A DNA stretch of 64,000 nt from Bacteriovorax sp. (GCA_014377485.1 JACMPM010000029.1:1-64000); one strand, 5' to 3'. Shown: positions 1 through 9,739, numbered from the stretch's first letter. Notes: a model not told the origin generated them from the letters alone. A program made the numbers and translations.

Positions 1-85
1 GCCAACGCCAACGCCAACGCCAACGCCAACGCCAACGCCAACGCCAACGCCAACGCCAACGCCAACGCCAACGCCAACGCCAACG
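1..85 (+). repeat. GCCAAC hexamer tandem repeat coding a Pro-Thr linker
   Basis: Fourteen perfect copies of the six-base unit GCCAAC run from the window edge to position 84, so the array probably continues to the left. In the open frame starting at position 2 it reads alternating CCA and ACG codons, that is Pro-Thr repeats, and then passes into Pro-Pro-Pro-Val-Pro. Such linkers commonly separate domains of secreted enzymes. The unit is six bases, so gain or loss of copies changes linker length but not the frame. Confidence 0.95.
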
Positions 86-2329
86 CCTCCTCCAGTTCCA
101 ACAACTGGATATACTCCAATGGGTGTTGGGGGCGGTGGTGCAATGAGTGGTGTTTCAATTAGTCCTTATGCAAACTTATGGTTTGTGGGAACTGATATGG
201 GAACATTATTTAAAAGTACCGACCTAGGATCTAGCTGGACTCCAGTCAATCATTATCAAGCTGTTTTTAATTCAGACTTAAATAAAGCAGTGAGTGTAGG
301 TTTTGATGCTGACGGTGTAACAGTCTTTCATGCGGCCGCTGGTATTAATCCAAGAAGAAGTTCCGATGCCGGAAATACTTTTTCAAATATCTCGATGGGA
401 TTAGCGACAAATGAATTAATTAAGTACTGGCACTCTGATAGTTCAAATGCAAACGTTATGTATGCTGGAACTACTACTGGTCTTTTAAAGTCATCTGATA
501 AGGGGTCAACTTGGTCAAGAATTACAGGAATTACTGAAGCGGCCGTAGGAACATTTATTGATCAGAATTCGCCGACTAAACGTATATATCATGCAACAAA
601 AACAAAAGTATTATTCTCTGATAACGGTGGTGCGTCCTTCGCGACATACTACAGTCCTGCAACAGCTATACGCCAATTTGCGGGCGGATCTGATATAAGC
701 GGAGTGACTCTCGCTTTAACAGATTCCGATGGCCCAAATGCTTGTACGTGGGTTTATTCATATCTAAATGATTGGGGACAAAACTCAATTGATCAAACAG
801 TCGCTTCTTGTGGGTATGTTTGGGTGAATAAAAATAATGTAGGCTTTATTAAAAATGCGCAAACTGCCGGTGACCATTTAAAAATGGCTGAAAACGATTC
901 AACAACAATTTATACTACTGGTGGTAAAGCATGGATTCGTCAGTACGGTACAAAAGTAAACGTCAGTCATGACAAAGGTGGAAGCTGGACCTTGAAGCTA
1001 AACCAAATCGATTACGATGTAGCTCCATTTGCACCATGGCCTTCTACTAAACTTGAATACTCCGCCGTCGCTCTCGATATCGGTTGGTATGATAGTGGAT
1101 ATGAAAGTTTTGCCATAAACCAAAAAAATTCTAACATGGTAGCTGGCTCGGGACTTTTCTTCATGTTCTCAACTCTGAATGGTGGTGACAATTGGCTCGC
1201 ACCATTTACTAAATTTGCTGGAACCGGTACTCCAACTAAAGGGGCAAACTGGAAGTCAACAGGACTTGAAATGACAACAGTTTATAAAACAAAATTTCAC
1301 CCGAATAATCCATCTCTATTATATGCAGCGATGGCAGATGTTTCAGGCGTAGTGTCTGAAGATCACGGGGCAAGTTTTAGAATTACTAAAGTTAGTTATA
1401 ACAGTATTTACGACTATGCCTTTGATCCAAATGATGACTTAGTTGTATTTGCAGCTGCAGGTGCTTATCACGATTTTCCAAATGATTGGCATGCAAACGT
1501 CGTTACTGGTGAAGGTGCCCTATTCAAATCTATAAATAGAGGAAGATCTTGGACACGTATTACTCCACAAGACGCAACTTATAATCGTCAATTCCTTTCT
1601 GTAGGATACGATGCCATGAACGATATCATTTATGGTGGTACTCAAGAAGTTGGAATTATCTCCTCTGCCGATCGCGGTTTAAGCTGGAGTTCTAATAATG
1701 CAGGTTTGCCTGCTGGAAATAAAATTATTCCTCAGATAGAAATTGATCCACATACTGGAAACGCTTATGCACTTTTAACAGGAGATGCTCCAAGCTTTAC
1801 TAATCAAGCATCAACTGGAGTTTATTTCTTAGACGTACAAAATCATGCAACATCATGGGTTCTGTTAAGAGGAACTGTTAATTATCCACCAGGGGCAGAT
1901 GCTGGAATGAAAGTGTGGTATTATCCAACATCATTCGCAATTGATTTCAATACAACAGCGGGTGCGAATACCATCTACCTTACTGACTATGAAAATCATG
2001 GTAACTGGTTAATGACTGGAGTTTGGAAGACAACTAATAATGGTGGAACTTGGAATAGAGTGAAACAAGTCACACATGCGACTCAAGTAAAAATCGATCC
2101 AAGAGATAGCAATAAAATTTACGTTGCTGCTTATCATGAACTCGATGGAACTTGGGGCGACGGTGGAGAGCTTCATAGTAAAGATGGAGGTACAACTTGG
2201 TTTAGAAATGCCAATCCTCCGCTACAGGCCAATGCTCGTGGTGTAACGCTAGATCCATCGGATCCTGCAAAAATTCTCTACTCATATTTAGGTGGGGGAA
2301 TGTTATACGGGCCGAATCTTAATCAATAG
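2..2329 (+). CDS. Secreted Asp-box beta-propeller protein, GH74/sortilin-like (5' end outside window)
   Basis: The frame is open from the left edge, so the true start and any signal peptide or N-terminal domain lie outside the window; the ATG at 119 is internal. After the Pro-Thr linker, about 730 residues begin with a GGGG motif and carry at least ten Asp-box loops (S-x-D-x-G-x-x-W/F), for example STDLGSSW, SSDKGSTW, SHDKGGSW, SEDHGASF, SADRGLSW and SKDGGTTW. Repeats of this kind form blades of the tandem seven-bladed propellers found in GH74 xyloglucanases and in sortilin/VPS10-like proteins. The glycine-rich entry followed by TDMGTLFKSTD resembles GH74. I could not identify the catalytic aspartates, so glucanase activity is inference; a binding-only propeller is possible. 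The gene ends just before a strong bidirectional terminator. Confidence 0.8.
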   Translation, partial: PTPTPTPTPTPTPTPTPTPTPTPTPTPTPPPVPTTGYTPMGVGGGGAMSGVSISPYANLWFVGTDMGTLFKSTDLGSSWTPVNHYQAVFNSDLNKAVSVGFDADGVTVFHAAAGINPRRSSDAGNTFSNISMGLATNELIKYWHSDSSNANVMYAGTTTGLLKSSDKGSTWSRITGITEAAVGTFIDQNSPTKRIYHATKTKVLFSDNGGASFATYYSPATAIRQFAGGSDISGVTLALTDSDGPNACTWVYSYLNDWGQNSIDQTVASCGYVWVNKNNVGFIKNAQTAGDHLKMAENDSTTIYTTGGKAWIRQYGTKVNVSHDKGGSWTLKLNQIDYDVAPFAPWPSTKLEYSAVALDIGWYDSGYESFAINQKNSNMVAGSGLFFMFSTLNGGDNWLAPFTKFAGTGTPTKGANWKSTGLEMTTVYKTKFHPNNPSLLYAAMADVSGVVSEDHGASFRITKVSYNSIYDYAFDPNDDLVVFAAAGAYHDFPNDWHANVVTGEGALFKSINRGRSWTRITPQDATYNRQFLSVGYDAMNDIIYGGTQEVGIISSADRGLSWSSNNAGLPAGNKIIPQIEIDPHTGNAYALLTGDAPSFTNQASTGVYFLDVQNHATSWVLLRGTVNYPPGADAGMKVWYYPTSFAIDFNTTAGANTIYLTDYENHGNWLMTGVWKTTNNGGTWNRVKQVTHATQVKIDPRDSNKIYVAAYHELDGTWGDGGELHSKDGGTTWFRNANPPLQANARGVTLDPSDPAKILYSYLGGGMLYGPNLNQ

Positions 2330-2356
2330 GTAAATGTTTAAAATATTAATCAAAAA

Positions 2357-2389
2357 AAAGGGGTTCATAATGAACCCCTTTCTTTTTTT
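2357..2389. terminator. Bidirectional Rho-independent terminator
   Basis: An 11-bp perfect stem (AAAGGGGTTCA / TGAACCCCTTT) with a three-base loop is followed by a T-rich tail on the plus strand and preceded by a run of A. It can therefore terminate in both directions. It sits between the 3' ends of two convergent genes, at 2329 (plus) and 2411 (minus). Confidence 0.92.
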
Positions 2390-2410
2390 ATCTTTATAAT
2401 TCTTTAAAAA

Positions 2411-3700
2411 TTATTTTGATTCAACATCCAAAATCTTGGCTTGTGGTGCATTTAAAAATTGTCCTTTGAATACAGGAGAATTTGAAACGTCTACTACACC
2501 AAGAGTAAGTTTTCTTTCATTCTTAGAATCGACAAGAGAGAGAATTCCTCTAGCTGAATCAAGAGAAACTTTTGAGAAAGTAATAAGGGCATTATCACTA
2601 ACTAAAGAACCTTCATAAACACTATTGTCATCTGTTCTCTTTCCAATAGTCAAAGTCATATCGTAGTTCCCTACTTTAACTTTGTGTTTACCAACAAGTT
2701 GAGAAAGTTCTAAACCTTCAACATTTGCTTGTCCGAATACAGAGATATTAGATTTTTCTAACTTTCCTGAGAAAGTTGATTTTCCGTAACGTGCAGAAGT
2801 CAGAACGCCTTTAACAGACATAGTCGCTCTGTCTAATTCCATTTTAAAATATGGAGATTGAATGTCCTGGTTATCGTCATTGTTGTAAACATCTTCATTA
2901 CTAAAAAACGTATTTCCAAGTAAACCAGCTTGCTTAAAAGAAACTTTAATAATACGAGAATCACTGGCAACAAAGTTTACCACTAGAGCATCGCGATCAT
3001 TTGATTCCATAACGACTACGCTATCGATTCTTAAGTTATTTGCAACTTCGGCATTATCAAAAATTACTTTATAAATACCTTCATGTCCTGGACGAAGCTT
3101 AAGAGCTGCAAGAGTCACTTTACGTACGATTGCAACACCGGCCTGATAAAGGTAGTTTTCATCTTTAATAGAGCGAGAATAGTCTTTTGCAAATTCAGCA
3201 AACTTAACCATTTCGTCCATATCAGCAAGCGTTGTCGCTTTATCTGCTTTTTCAGAAAGAGTCGATAGAAGCCCATAACGACCAGACTGAACAGCTTGTG
3301 CTTTATAAAGTTCAATATAAAGAGCGCTAGAAATTGGAGAGATTTTTACGTAACGGATAGAAACGTCACCTAAAAAGATTTTAAGATCTCTACAAGACCA
3401 TTCACTACATCCATCAAGTTTTTCATATACTGGAACAAGAACTTGAAGTTTTTCATAAAGATTTACAATAACTTTTGCCGTTTCGTTTTTTACAACCAGG
3501 TCTTTTAAGTAATAAACGAACTCCCCTCTTGCATCAAGACTTACAGTCTTTAACACTTCAGTTATACCGTCATTACATAAAAGCACGCCTTGTTCTGCCA
3601 AACAGCTCTCTACCATTTTTACGGCCGGGTCAAGTTTAGCGTTCATTGCGAAAGTCGGGAAAGATGCTAGAAGAGCTAGAATTAATAAAAGTTTTTTCAT
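2411..3700 (-). CDS. Exported protein of unknown function
   Basis: The 429-residue product starts with a clear signal peptide (MKKLLLILALLASFPTFA), so it should be periplasmic or surface exposed. I do not recognise a family. The first half is mainly helical and carries four cysteines, including a CSEWSC segment that could form disulphides. From about residue 230 the sequence becomes rich in beta-type segments (for example VKGVLTSARYGKSTFSG), like a lipocalin-like or repeat beta domain. The start at 3700 has a TGAGG ribosome site a few bases upstream. It lies 17 bp after the second TolC-like gene and is probably the last gene of that group, ending at the shared terminator at 2357-2389. A role with the TolC-like proteins is inferred from context only. 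Confidence 0.75.
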   Translation of the reverse strand: MKKLLLILALLASFPTFAMNAKLDPAVKMVESCLAEQGVLLCNDGITEVLKTVSLDARGEFVYYLKDLVVKNETAKVIVNLYEKLQVLVPVYEKLDGCSEWSCRDLKIFLGDVSIRYVKISPISSALYIELYKAQAVQSGRYGLLSTLSEKADKATTLADMDEMVKFAEFAKDYSRSIKDENYLYQAGVAIVRKVTLAALKLRPGHEGIYKVIFDNAEVANNLRIDSVVVMESNDRDALVVNFVASDSRIIKVSFKQAGLLGNTFFSNEDVYNNDDNQDIQSPYFKMELDRATMSVKGVLTSARYGKSTFSGKLEKSNISVFGQANVEGLELSQLVGKHKVKVGNYDMTLTIGKRTDDNSVYEGSLVSDNALITFSKVSLDSARGILSLVDSKNERKLTLGVVDVSNSPVFKGQFLNAPQAKILDVESK

Positions 3701-3717
3701 ATATACCTCAGTTTAAA

Positions 3718-5235
3718 TTACAAATTAAATTTAATGTTAAATTCATGCCCATTATCAAGTCTTACGTTAGCAATACCAGAAACAGTTGCAGGTGCATTCT
3801 CATCTTGTTGAATGGTCACAGAATAGTTTTTCTTGCCATTATCAGATGATCTGTTTGGAATTGAGCTAGTAGAAAATACATAATTAACATTTGCAACAGT
3901 TCCAATTTTTGGTGAACTTAAGGCTAATGTGAATGAATTAACTCCGTCTTTCTTAACTACTTTGAAATCATCTTCCTCAAGTTTGTATAGAGGATTAATC
4001 TCAATTTGCCCTTGAGCAGACTTATCATCTAGTTTTGAGTTAGCTTTGAAATCGTAGTTGGCAGAACTAGAGAAATCATCAAAAGATGACCATGCACCAT
4101 AGTGAGCAACGACTTTACTTCTGAAATCGCGAATGGCTCCAATAGAAGCTTCAATAGCTGCGTCTTCATTTAATTGTCCCAACTGGAATGCCTGATAAGT
4201 ATCGCCATACAGTTTAAGAGAGTCTTCTGAGATAGAGTTATAGTTTGTTAGAAGATCTAGAGAAGAATCAAATTTTTGAAGTTGTAGTAAAACATTAGTT
4301 TTTACTTCCATCTCAGTTGATACTTTTCTTAATTCAGCAATGTTCTCTTCGTTTTTTGCTTCTTTAACTCTTTTTTTGTAACCGAAGTTTAAACCAGACC
4401 AAGAAAGGATTGACCACTGAACTTCTTTTACATTTGATTCAGAAGCATGTTCAAGGTTAATTGAAGCTTTGTATTTATCGCTGTTAACAATAGCAAATTT
4501 TTGAAGCTTATCTTCTTCCAGGTTCGCAGTAAGTGATCTATCAAGAAGAGTTGAAACTTGGGCCAGCTCATACTTTGATCCATCAGTAGTGCTGATTAAA
4601 GTTCTGATCGCGGCAAGTTCTGAAACGTACATATTATAAATATCTACGTGTTCCTTACCTAGGCCAAGTATCAATTTTCTAACTTCTACAATTCTATCCG
4701 GAGAAACTTTTCTTTCTGTCCATTTAGCTTCTTGATAAGTTAAAATTTGAGATTCTTGATCAATAGTTTTAAGGATTACTTCGTGTGTAAGAATATCGTA
4801 ATAAAGATGGGCAAGTTCATTGTTTAAAACATTGCGGGCATCATTAAGATTGTACATTGCCACTTTGGTTAGGTACTTGTTCTTAGAGACGTTGTAAATT
4901 TTTGTAGGGATAGAAAGGACTGCTTCAATAACAAGTGGTGCCCATAAATAAGTTAATCCCAAAGAGATCCCTAATAAATGACCTGTTGTAATTGGATTAA
5001 ATTGAGCTCTTGCTACATTAACATTTTTCTTCGCTATTAAATAATTATCAAAAGCTACTTCAACGTCAGTATTTCGCTCATTAGCGATAACTTTCATTTC
5101 AGTGACAGTCTTACGACCTTGGCTTGTCTGCAGTAATCCTTCAAGACTTTGCTTCACATTTGGAAGCGGGCTTACGATGTCGGCATTTGCCACTCCCATC
5201 GAAAGCACTAATGTTAAAACCATTAATTTTTTCAT
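3718..5235 (-). CDS. TolC-like outer-membrane protein with extra C-terminal domain
   Basis: I start the gene at the ATG at 5235 (505 residues). The longer frame opens at a TTG (5253), but AAGGA lies between the two, at good distance from the ATG. The product begins with a signal peptide (MKKLMVLTLVLSMGVANA) and continues with long amphipathic helices such as RNTDVEVAFDNYLIAKKNV and a second helical repeat ending near residue 390, as in TolC/OprM-type proteins. The last 100 or so residues (from about KLEEDDFKV) are beta-rich and are not part of a usual TolC. A partially hydrophobic stretch around residues 85-110 (LLGISLGLTYLWAPLVIEAV) replaces the usual beta-barrel hairpin. It is the second of two adjacent TolC-like genes. 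The family call is from helical pattern and partner, not from a signature motif. Confidence 0.62.
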   Translation of the reverse strand: MKKLMVLTLVLSMGVANADIVSPLPNVKQSLEGLLQTSQGRKTVTEMKVIANERNTDVEVAFDNYLIAKKNVNVARAQFNPITTGHLLGISLGLTYLWAPLVIEAVLSIPTKIYNVSKNKYLTKVAMYNLNDARNVLNNELAHLYYDILTHEVILKTIDQESQILTYQEAKWTERKVSPDRIVEVRKLILGLGKEHVDIYNMYVSELAAIRTLISTTDGSKYELAQVSTLLDRSLTANLEEDKLQKFAIVNSDKYKASINLEHASESNVKEVQWSILSWSGLNFGYKKRVKEAKNEENIAELRKVSTEMEVKTNVLLQLQKFDSSLDLLTNYNSISEDSLKLYGDTYQAFQLGQLNEDAAIEASIGAIRDFRSKVVAHYGAWSSFDDFSSSANYDFKANSKLDDKSAQGQIEINPLYKLEEDDFKVVKKDGVNSFTLALSSPKIGTVANVNYVFSTSSIPNRSSDNGKKNYSVTIQQDENAPATVSGIANVRLDNGHEFNIKFNL

Positions 5236-5262
5236 ATAATATTTCCTTACCAAATTACATTA

Positions 5263-6417
5263 TTATGTACGTGGAACAACATTCGTCATCATGTTTGCAC
5301 CAAGAAGACGCTTAAGTTTAATGAATTGAAGTTCCAATTCATATTTAAGTTTTGAAGATTCTCTTTGTGCATACATTAAAGAAAGTTCTGCTTTCTTAGT
5401 GTTGATGAATGAGTTTAAAAGATCACTTTGTGAAGTTAATGCTTTTGAATAATCATCTTGTGCCATTGTTAACAATTGATCTTGGTAACCCATTTTTTCT
5501 TTTTGTGATTGAATTTGAGCGTATTGAGCTGCTACTTGGTTCTGAATTCCCAAAACTGCTTTTTTCTTGTTAAGTTCAATCTTGTTAACTTCAGTTTTAG
5601 CAATTGAAACTCTTGAGAAGTAATCAAATCCTACTCCACCCCATGAAATCCAAGATACAGCTACACCTTTCTTTTGTTTGTTAGCAGCGTCGATTAAATG
5701 GTCAAATTGTTCAACTTCTTTTGAATTGTTAACAGCAATAGTTACTGCCTCTTGTGCAGTTGCCGGGAAATCTAGACTTTCGTTATAAAATTTTAATGCT
5801 TCAAGATCTAATGTATCAGTGTTGTCTTTAACTTGAAGGATAAGTTTTAGGGCATATTCTTCAGATTGAAGAAGTTCGTTACCGTTAACTTTTTGTGTTT
5901 TAGCAGACACAACATTTCTTTGTGTTGCATAGTATGCAGAGAAGTCAATTGCACCAAGATCAAAAGCTTCTTTTGATCGTGCTGCGATTTCGTTTGTAAT
6001 TTGTGCTTCTTTATTAAAAGACGCTATCATTTCTTTGTGAAATTGAAATAAGAAAAATGTTTTTTCTAAATCTTCTAATAGGTTTTTCTTAACGATGGTT
6101 CTGTTGTCGTTAGCTGCTAGTGCAAGGTCTTTTTGAGCTGAGGCTTCGAAAAATCTTGAAGGCTCTGGAACGATTGTTCGAAGAATAGTGTATTGATAAT
6201 TTAGAACGAGCATATCAACTGAAAGTGTTGGAAGTAATTGAAGTGTTTTAGCTTGTTCTTCGCTCTTGACTTGAACGTATTGTTCATACGCAATTGAAAC
6301 CTGAATATTGTTATTAGCAACCTGCTCTTTAGCTTTCTCCAGAGAGTACTGCTCGCCTGCATACAATTGGGTAGAAAATAGCCCCAACATCAATACGAAA
6401 CCCATAATTTTTTTCAT
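5263..6417 (-). CDS. TolC-like outer-membrane efflux family protein
   Basis: The ATG at 6417 (384 residues) is preferred over the upstream start because TTGGAGA precedes it by about six bases and a signal peptide follows at once (MKKIMGFVLMLGLFSTQLYA). The mature protein has the TolC layout: a first helical repeat beginning YSLEKAKEQVANNNIQVSIAYEQYVQVKSEEQAK, written here in part as YSLEKAKEQVANNN, with 'LQLLPTLSVDM' just before the strand hairpin, and a second repeat beginning near SLDFPATAQEAVTIAVNNS. This matches outer-membrane channels of tripartite exporters. It precedes a second TolC-like gene by 27 bp. No membrane-fusion protein or inner-membrane pump is encoded beside the pair, so the transported substrate and partner are unknown. 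Confidence 0.78.
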   Translation of the reverse strand: MKKIMGFVLMLGLFSTQLYAGEQYSLEKAKEQVANNNIQVSIAYEQYVQVKSEEQAKTLQLLPTLSVDMLVLNYQYTILRTIVPEPSRFFEASAQKDLALAANDNRTIVKKNLLEDLEKTFFLFQFHKEMIASFNKEAQITNEIAARSKEAFDLGAIDFSAYYATQRNVVSAKTQKVNGNELLQSEEYALKLILQVKDNTDTLDLEALKFYNESLDFPATAQEAVTIAVNNSKEVEQFDHLIDAANKQKKGVAVSWISWGGVGFDYFSRVSIAKTEVNKIELNKKKAVLGIQNQVAAQYAQIQSQKEKMGYQDQLLTMAQDDYSKALTSQSDLLNSFINTKKAELSLMYAQRESSKLKYELELQFIKLKRLLGANMMTNVVPRT

Positions 6418-6501
6418 ACACATCTCCAAAATTTTAATATCCATTTTTACCATATTTATTTAGGATTCCTTTCCTTCATTTATAAACTCTATAAAACTTA
6501 C

Positions 6502-9500
6502 TCACTTTGGTGCCCACCAATAACCGATATTTTTACCTACACCGATCAATACTCCATTTTGCACATCGAACTCCGCGAAAGCTTTTTGCCATCGCTGATC
6601 TAACAAATTATTTTTATTTATCCAAGCATAATTAGTAAATTGAGGCACAATTTCATCAATTGAACCAGTTATCTGGGATTTCAAAAGACTCCCACCCATA
6701 CAAGAAAAATCTCCATATGATAAGTTAAATCTATATGTAAAAATTTCATCATCAGATTGAGTCTGAATTTGGCAAAATTCATTCTCTGGCAGTAAATTCT
6801 TTGGAAGCTTGTAATCCAGCCGCCCTGCAAATGTTCTTAAAATACCGACATCGTCTGAAGAAAAATAAGCCCCAAAAGGAGTTAAAAATTTAACTTGGGT
6901 GTTCATTGGCGAATTCACTTCGAGCAAGGTGATATCCCATTGATAGAGTTTTGTCTCTAGATTTTGATCCCAAGACCCGCCTGATGCTTCAATAAAATAA
7001 ACGGTATCTCCTGAGATCCTAGTTCCCAAGAGAAGATTTGTAAGTTTTTGCACTTTAAACTGGCCTAAATCATCCCAACTTACTGCGTAGAGCTCTGGAA
7101 ATTCTTGATTGTATTTCGTTTGAAGAATGGCTTTTTTCAGAGAGGCATCTGACCAAAGAACAATAGATTTCTCATTAATTGAAGGTGCCAGTCTAGTCCA
7201 AGATTTATTCTCCAAATCTACGAGAATTGAGTAATAAAGATCATGGTCCCGATCAGTGTAAGTAAGGACAGCATTGGGATATTTATACGAAGAAATTTGA
7301 ATCAAGTTCATGTCAAAAAAAGTTTTATTCTGAGCAACAGTGAGATCAATATTTAAAGTTCTATCGAGATCAATGAAGCTCATTGTGCTTTTATTCAAGG
7401 CCATAGTTACTAGAGATCCTTTTTGGTGAGTCGCTCCAGTATGCTCTTTAATAAATTCTATTTTGTCGTTATTAATTCTAAAAGTAATAACACCTTGAGA
7501 ATGAGATTTTCTAAAAATGGTATGACCATTGTCCTCCTCTACAAAAAGAAGGCGTTCTTTTTCTAGACTTAAAAGCTTATCAGGATCTTTAATTGTTATC
7601 CATGATATCGTCTCACCATTTAAGACCAGTCTTTTTATCTCACCCAATACATCATTTATTTTATAAACTACCCCAATCTTAGTAAGAAAGATTCTAGAGT
7701 CTTCACTAGCTTGAAAAAGTATTTTTCCATCAGTTAAATTAATAAGTTTTCTTGAGTCTAGTACTGCCCAAGAGTTTTTTGATATTTTTATTGAATCAAA
7801 ATAGGGCAGAGTTCGCACAGAAATATCAGAAGGAATTCTCCCCCAGCGGCGGTCAATATTTGCTCTTGGATCAGAATTAAAAAAAGGTATTATTCTAAAC
7901 CATTTTTCTAAAGTTTTAGCTTCGCCATTAAAAATTAAATCTTTCTGGACACTTGAGGTAAAGAAGTTTTGGCATCCTTTAATATCAATCAATATGCAAT
8001 AAGTATTAATTTGAGTGAAGAGCAGGTTTAAATCTGCATCTAAATGATACGTACTTAACCCAACCCACATATTAGTCTTTGGGTGACAATCCTGCCCACA
8101 ACGATTTTCAATGCGATTAATAACATCATTTCGGTCGTGAAGCAGTTTCTCAACCGAGCTGAATAATTTTGTCAGGAGATCCTGTGAGTTAATCCCCCAC
8201 CGATTCATTGGAGTGTCACTGGCATGACTTGAATATAGATTGTTCTCCAGAATAAAACGCAAACTATAAAGACTTAGAGTCACTCCTTCAATGTTCATTG
8301 TGGTCGATTTCATTCCTTCGACCCAACGGTCAAAGAGACCTGGTGATAGGTTTTCAAATTGATTAACTAATATATCGATGTCTTGAAATTTCTTTAAAAG
8401 TTTTGCATCTCTGTTGGCAGTCCCCCAATCCTCATCGCCGTCGGTGCCAGTGCGACAATCATTTTTTTTACAGAACTCATATCCATCCGATACGATTTTA
8501 ATACGCTGATTAGCGTAACCTATTATATCGTTTAACCCCATTTCTACTAATTTTAATGGATCATAATTCCCTTTGACCCGTGAAAGTAAAAATTGAATAA
8601 AGGCCGGAAAATCTTTTCTGTTCTTTAAGTCGAACTGTTCAAGTGAATAAGTTGGACGAACATCTCTAGGTTGTAAAACCCAATTGGAATTCACAATTAC
8701 CGGCCATCTAAAAGCAAGGATTTCTTTATCTCCAATGCTTGGCCAGTCTTGATCCATAAACAATTCACGGTTTAGTATCCGAATGGCGCGAGGACTCGTT
8801 GAAGCCAGTGTGTATAAAGGGAGTTCGGTAATTTCCTCATAATGAGTCTCGGTTATAATTTTAGCGTGACCAGAACTTTTATTTTGAGTAATAATAAAAT
8901 CACCCGGAACCAATCCTGTTTTATCAATTTTCACTGGAAAACCGTCGTTCATCACTGTTCTACTACTAGTTAAATTCATCACATAATCAAGTGCTGCCAG
9001 GAACAATTGATCTTCATACCAGTTTGTAGCGGTGTTGTATTTTATCCATTCTTTTCTCATTGAAAAATGACCAAAAAGACTACCAGTATCCACCAGAGTA
9101 TTAGCGACAGGAAGAGAATTGATGCGAGCAAAAATCCAGCGTAGTCCAATTAGTGCGTCTGCACAGTCAGTTGAAATTTTATAACGTTTAAAAAAATCAG
9201 GTGTCACTTCATTCTGCAGCCAATTGCCGTATTTAATTTCCCAATCATCATTCCACTGGTTTTTTGAAAGCCAGATATATTGATTTTTTGGTCCACCGAA
9301 CAAACCTTTATCAAGGCCAGTTTCTCTTATTTTTTTAATTGGCCACAAATCTATTCTTGTAGTTCTCAGGTAAGAAGGAAAACGTGTTGATATGAATTTA
9401 TTCATTTCAGTTTTAGATTGAAATGAGTATGAGTCCACCAAAGATTGGTATTCTCCTTTATGTTGAAAAAAATGTTTGAGTAATATTTTAGTATTCGAAT

Positions 9501-9627
9501 TTTCTGTTGATAAATAATGTCTCGAGTTGGGTTTTGAAAGCGTCCAAAATTCGCTAGCTTGTGCATTGCAAATAAAAAGTAGCACGAAACTTAATATTTT
9601 TATCGCCCGATTAGATATAACCACCAC
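6502..9627 (-). CDS. Large exported protein with NlpC/P60-like segment and propeller-like C-terminus
   Basis: The 1041-residue protein opens at one of two adjacent GTG codons (9627 or 9624; AGGGG just upstream fits the second better) and carries a signal peptide ending near NAQAS. Residues about 145-320 look like a papain-like NlpC/P60 fold: a helix-borne cysteine in STDCADALIGLRW (Cys155) and, about 100 residues later, VPGDFIITQNKSSGHAKIIT, with a Gly-Asp turn and His254 in the expected order. The remaining ~700 residues hold a helical middle part and from about residue 600 a succession of short beta repeats that could be a propeller. No known full-length relative comes to mind. It is the first gene of the minus-strand group with the TolC-like pair, 84 bp upstream of them. 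Peptidase function is inferred from the Cys/His pattern alone. Confidence 0.6.
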   Translation of the reverse strand: MVVISNRAIKILSFVLLFICNAQASEFWTLSKPNSRHYLSTENSNTKILLKHFFQHKGEYQSLVDSYSFQSKTEMNKFISTRFPSYLRTTRIDLWPIKKIRETGLDKGLFGGPKNQYIWLSKNQWNDDWEIKYGNWLQNEVTPDFFKRYKISTDCADALIGLRWIFARINSLPVANTLVDTGSLFGHFSMRKEWIKYNTATNWYEDQLFLAALDYVMNLTSSRTVMNDGFPVKIDKTGLVPGDFIITQNKSSGHAKIITETHYEEITELPLYTLASTSPRAIRILNRELFMDQDWPSIGDKEILAFRWPVIVNSNWVLQPRDVRPTYSLEQFDLKNRKDFPAFIQFLLSRVKGNYDPLKLVEMGLNDIIGYANQRIKIVSDGYEFCKKNDCRTGTDGDEDWGTANRDAKLLKKFQDIDILVNQFENLSPGLFDRWVEGMKSTTMNIEGVTLSLYSLRFILENNLYSSHASDTPMNRWGINSQDLLTKLFSSVEKLLHDRNDVINRIENRCGQDCHPKTNMWVGLSTYHLDADLNLLFTQINTYCILIDIKGCQNFFTSSVQKDLIFNGEAKTLEKWFRIIPFFNSDPRANIDRRWGRIPSDISVRTLPYFDSIKISKNSWAVLDSRKLINLTDGKILFQASEDSRIFLTKIGVVYKINDVLGEIKRLVLNGETISWITIKDPDKLLSLEKERLLFVEEDNGHTIFRKSHSQGVITFRINNDKIEFIKEHTGATHQKGSLVTMALNKSTMSFIDLDRTLNIDLTVAQNKTFFDMNLIQISSYKYPNAVLTYTDRDHDLYYSILVDLENKSWTRLAPSINEKSIVLWSDASLKKAILQTKYNQEFPELYAVSWDDLGQFKVQKLTNLLLGTRISGDTVYFIEASGGSWDQNLETKLYQWDITLLEVNSPMNTQVKFLTPFGAYFSSDDVGILRTFAGRLDYKLPKNLLPENEFCQIQTQSDDEIFTYRFNLSYGDFSCMGGSLLKSQITGSIDEIVPQFTNYAWINKNNLLDQRWQKAFAEFDVQNGVLIGVGKNIGYWWAPK

Positions 9628-9671
9628 AGCCCCTACAAATTTTGATCATAATGGTATCTTTTAGGCTCCAT

Positions 9672-9701
9672 TTGACAGATAAGACACAAGCTCTGTAATA
9701 A
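9672..9701 (+). promoter_or_regulatory. Candidate sigma-70 promoter of the M28 peptidase gene
   Basis: A perfect TTGACA (9672-9677) is followed 18 bases later by TAATAA (9696-9701). Transcription would begin near 9708, about 30 bases before the ATG at 9740. It lies in the 112-bp divergent gap shared with the minus-strand gene starting at 9627. Confidence 0.55.
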
Positions 9702-9739
9702 TTACTCATTAGAAAACTATTTAAACTTCATGGAACATA

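Noticed and set aside
1-85. Hexamer array as CRISPR-type repeats
   Set aside because: The units are contiguous six-base copies without spacers and encode a Pro-Thr linker.
119-121. ATG at 119 as the true start of the propeller gene
   Set aside because: The same frame is open upstream through the whole Pro-Thr repeat to the window edge, and no ribosome site precedes this ATG.
5251-5253. TTG at 5253 as start of the second TolC-like protein
   Set aside because: The ribosome site AAGGA would lie inside the coding sequence; the ATG at 5235 has correct spacing and starts a signal peptide.
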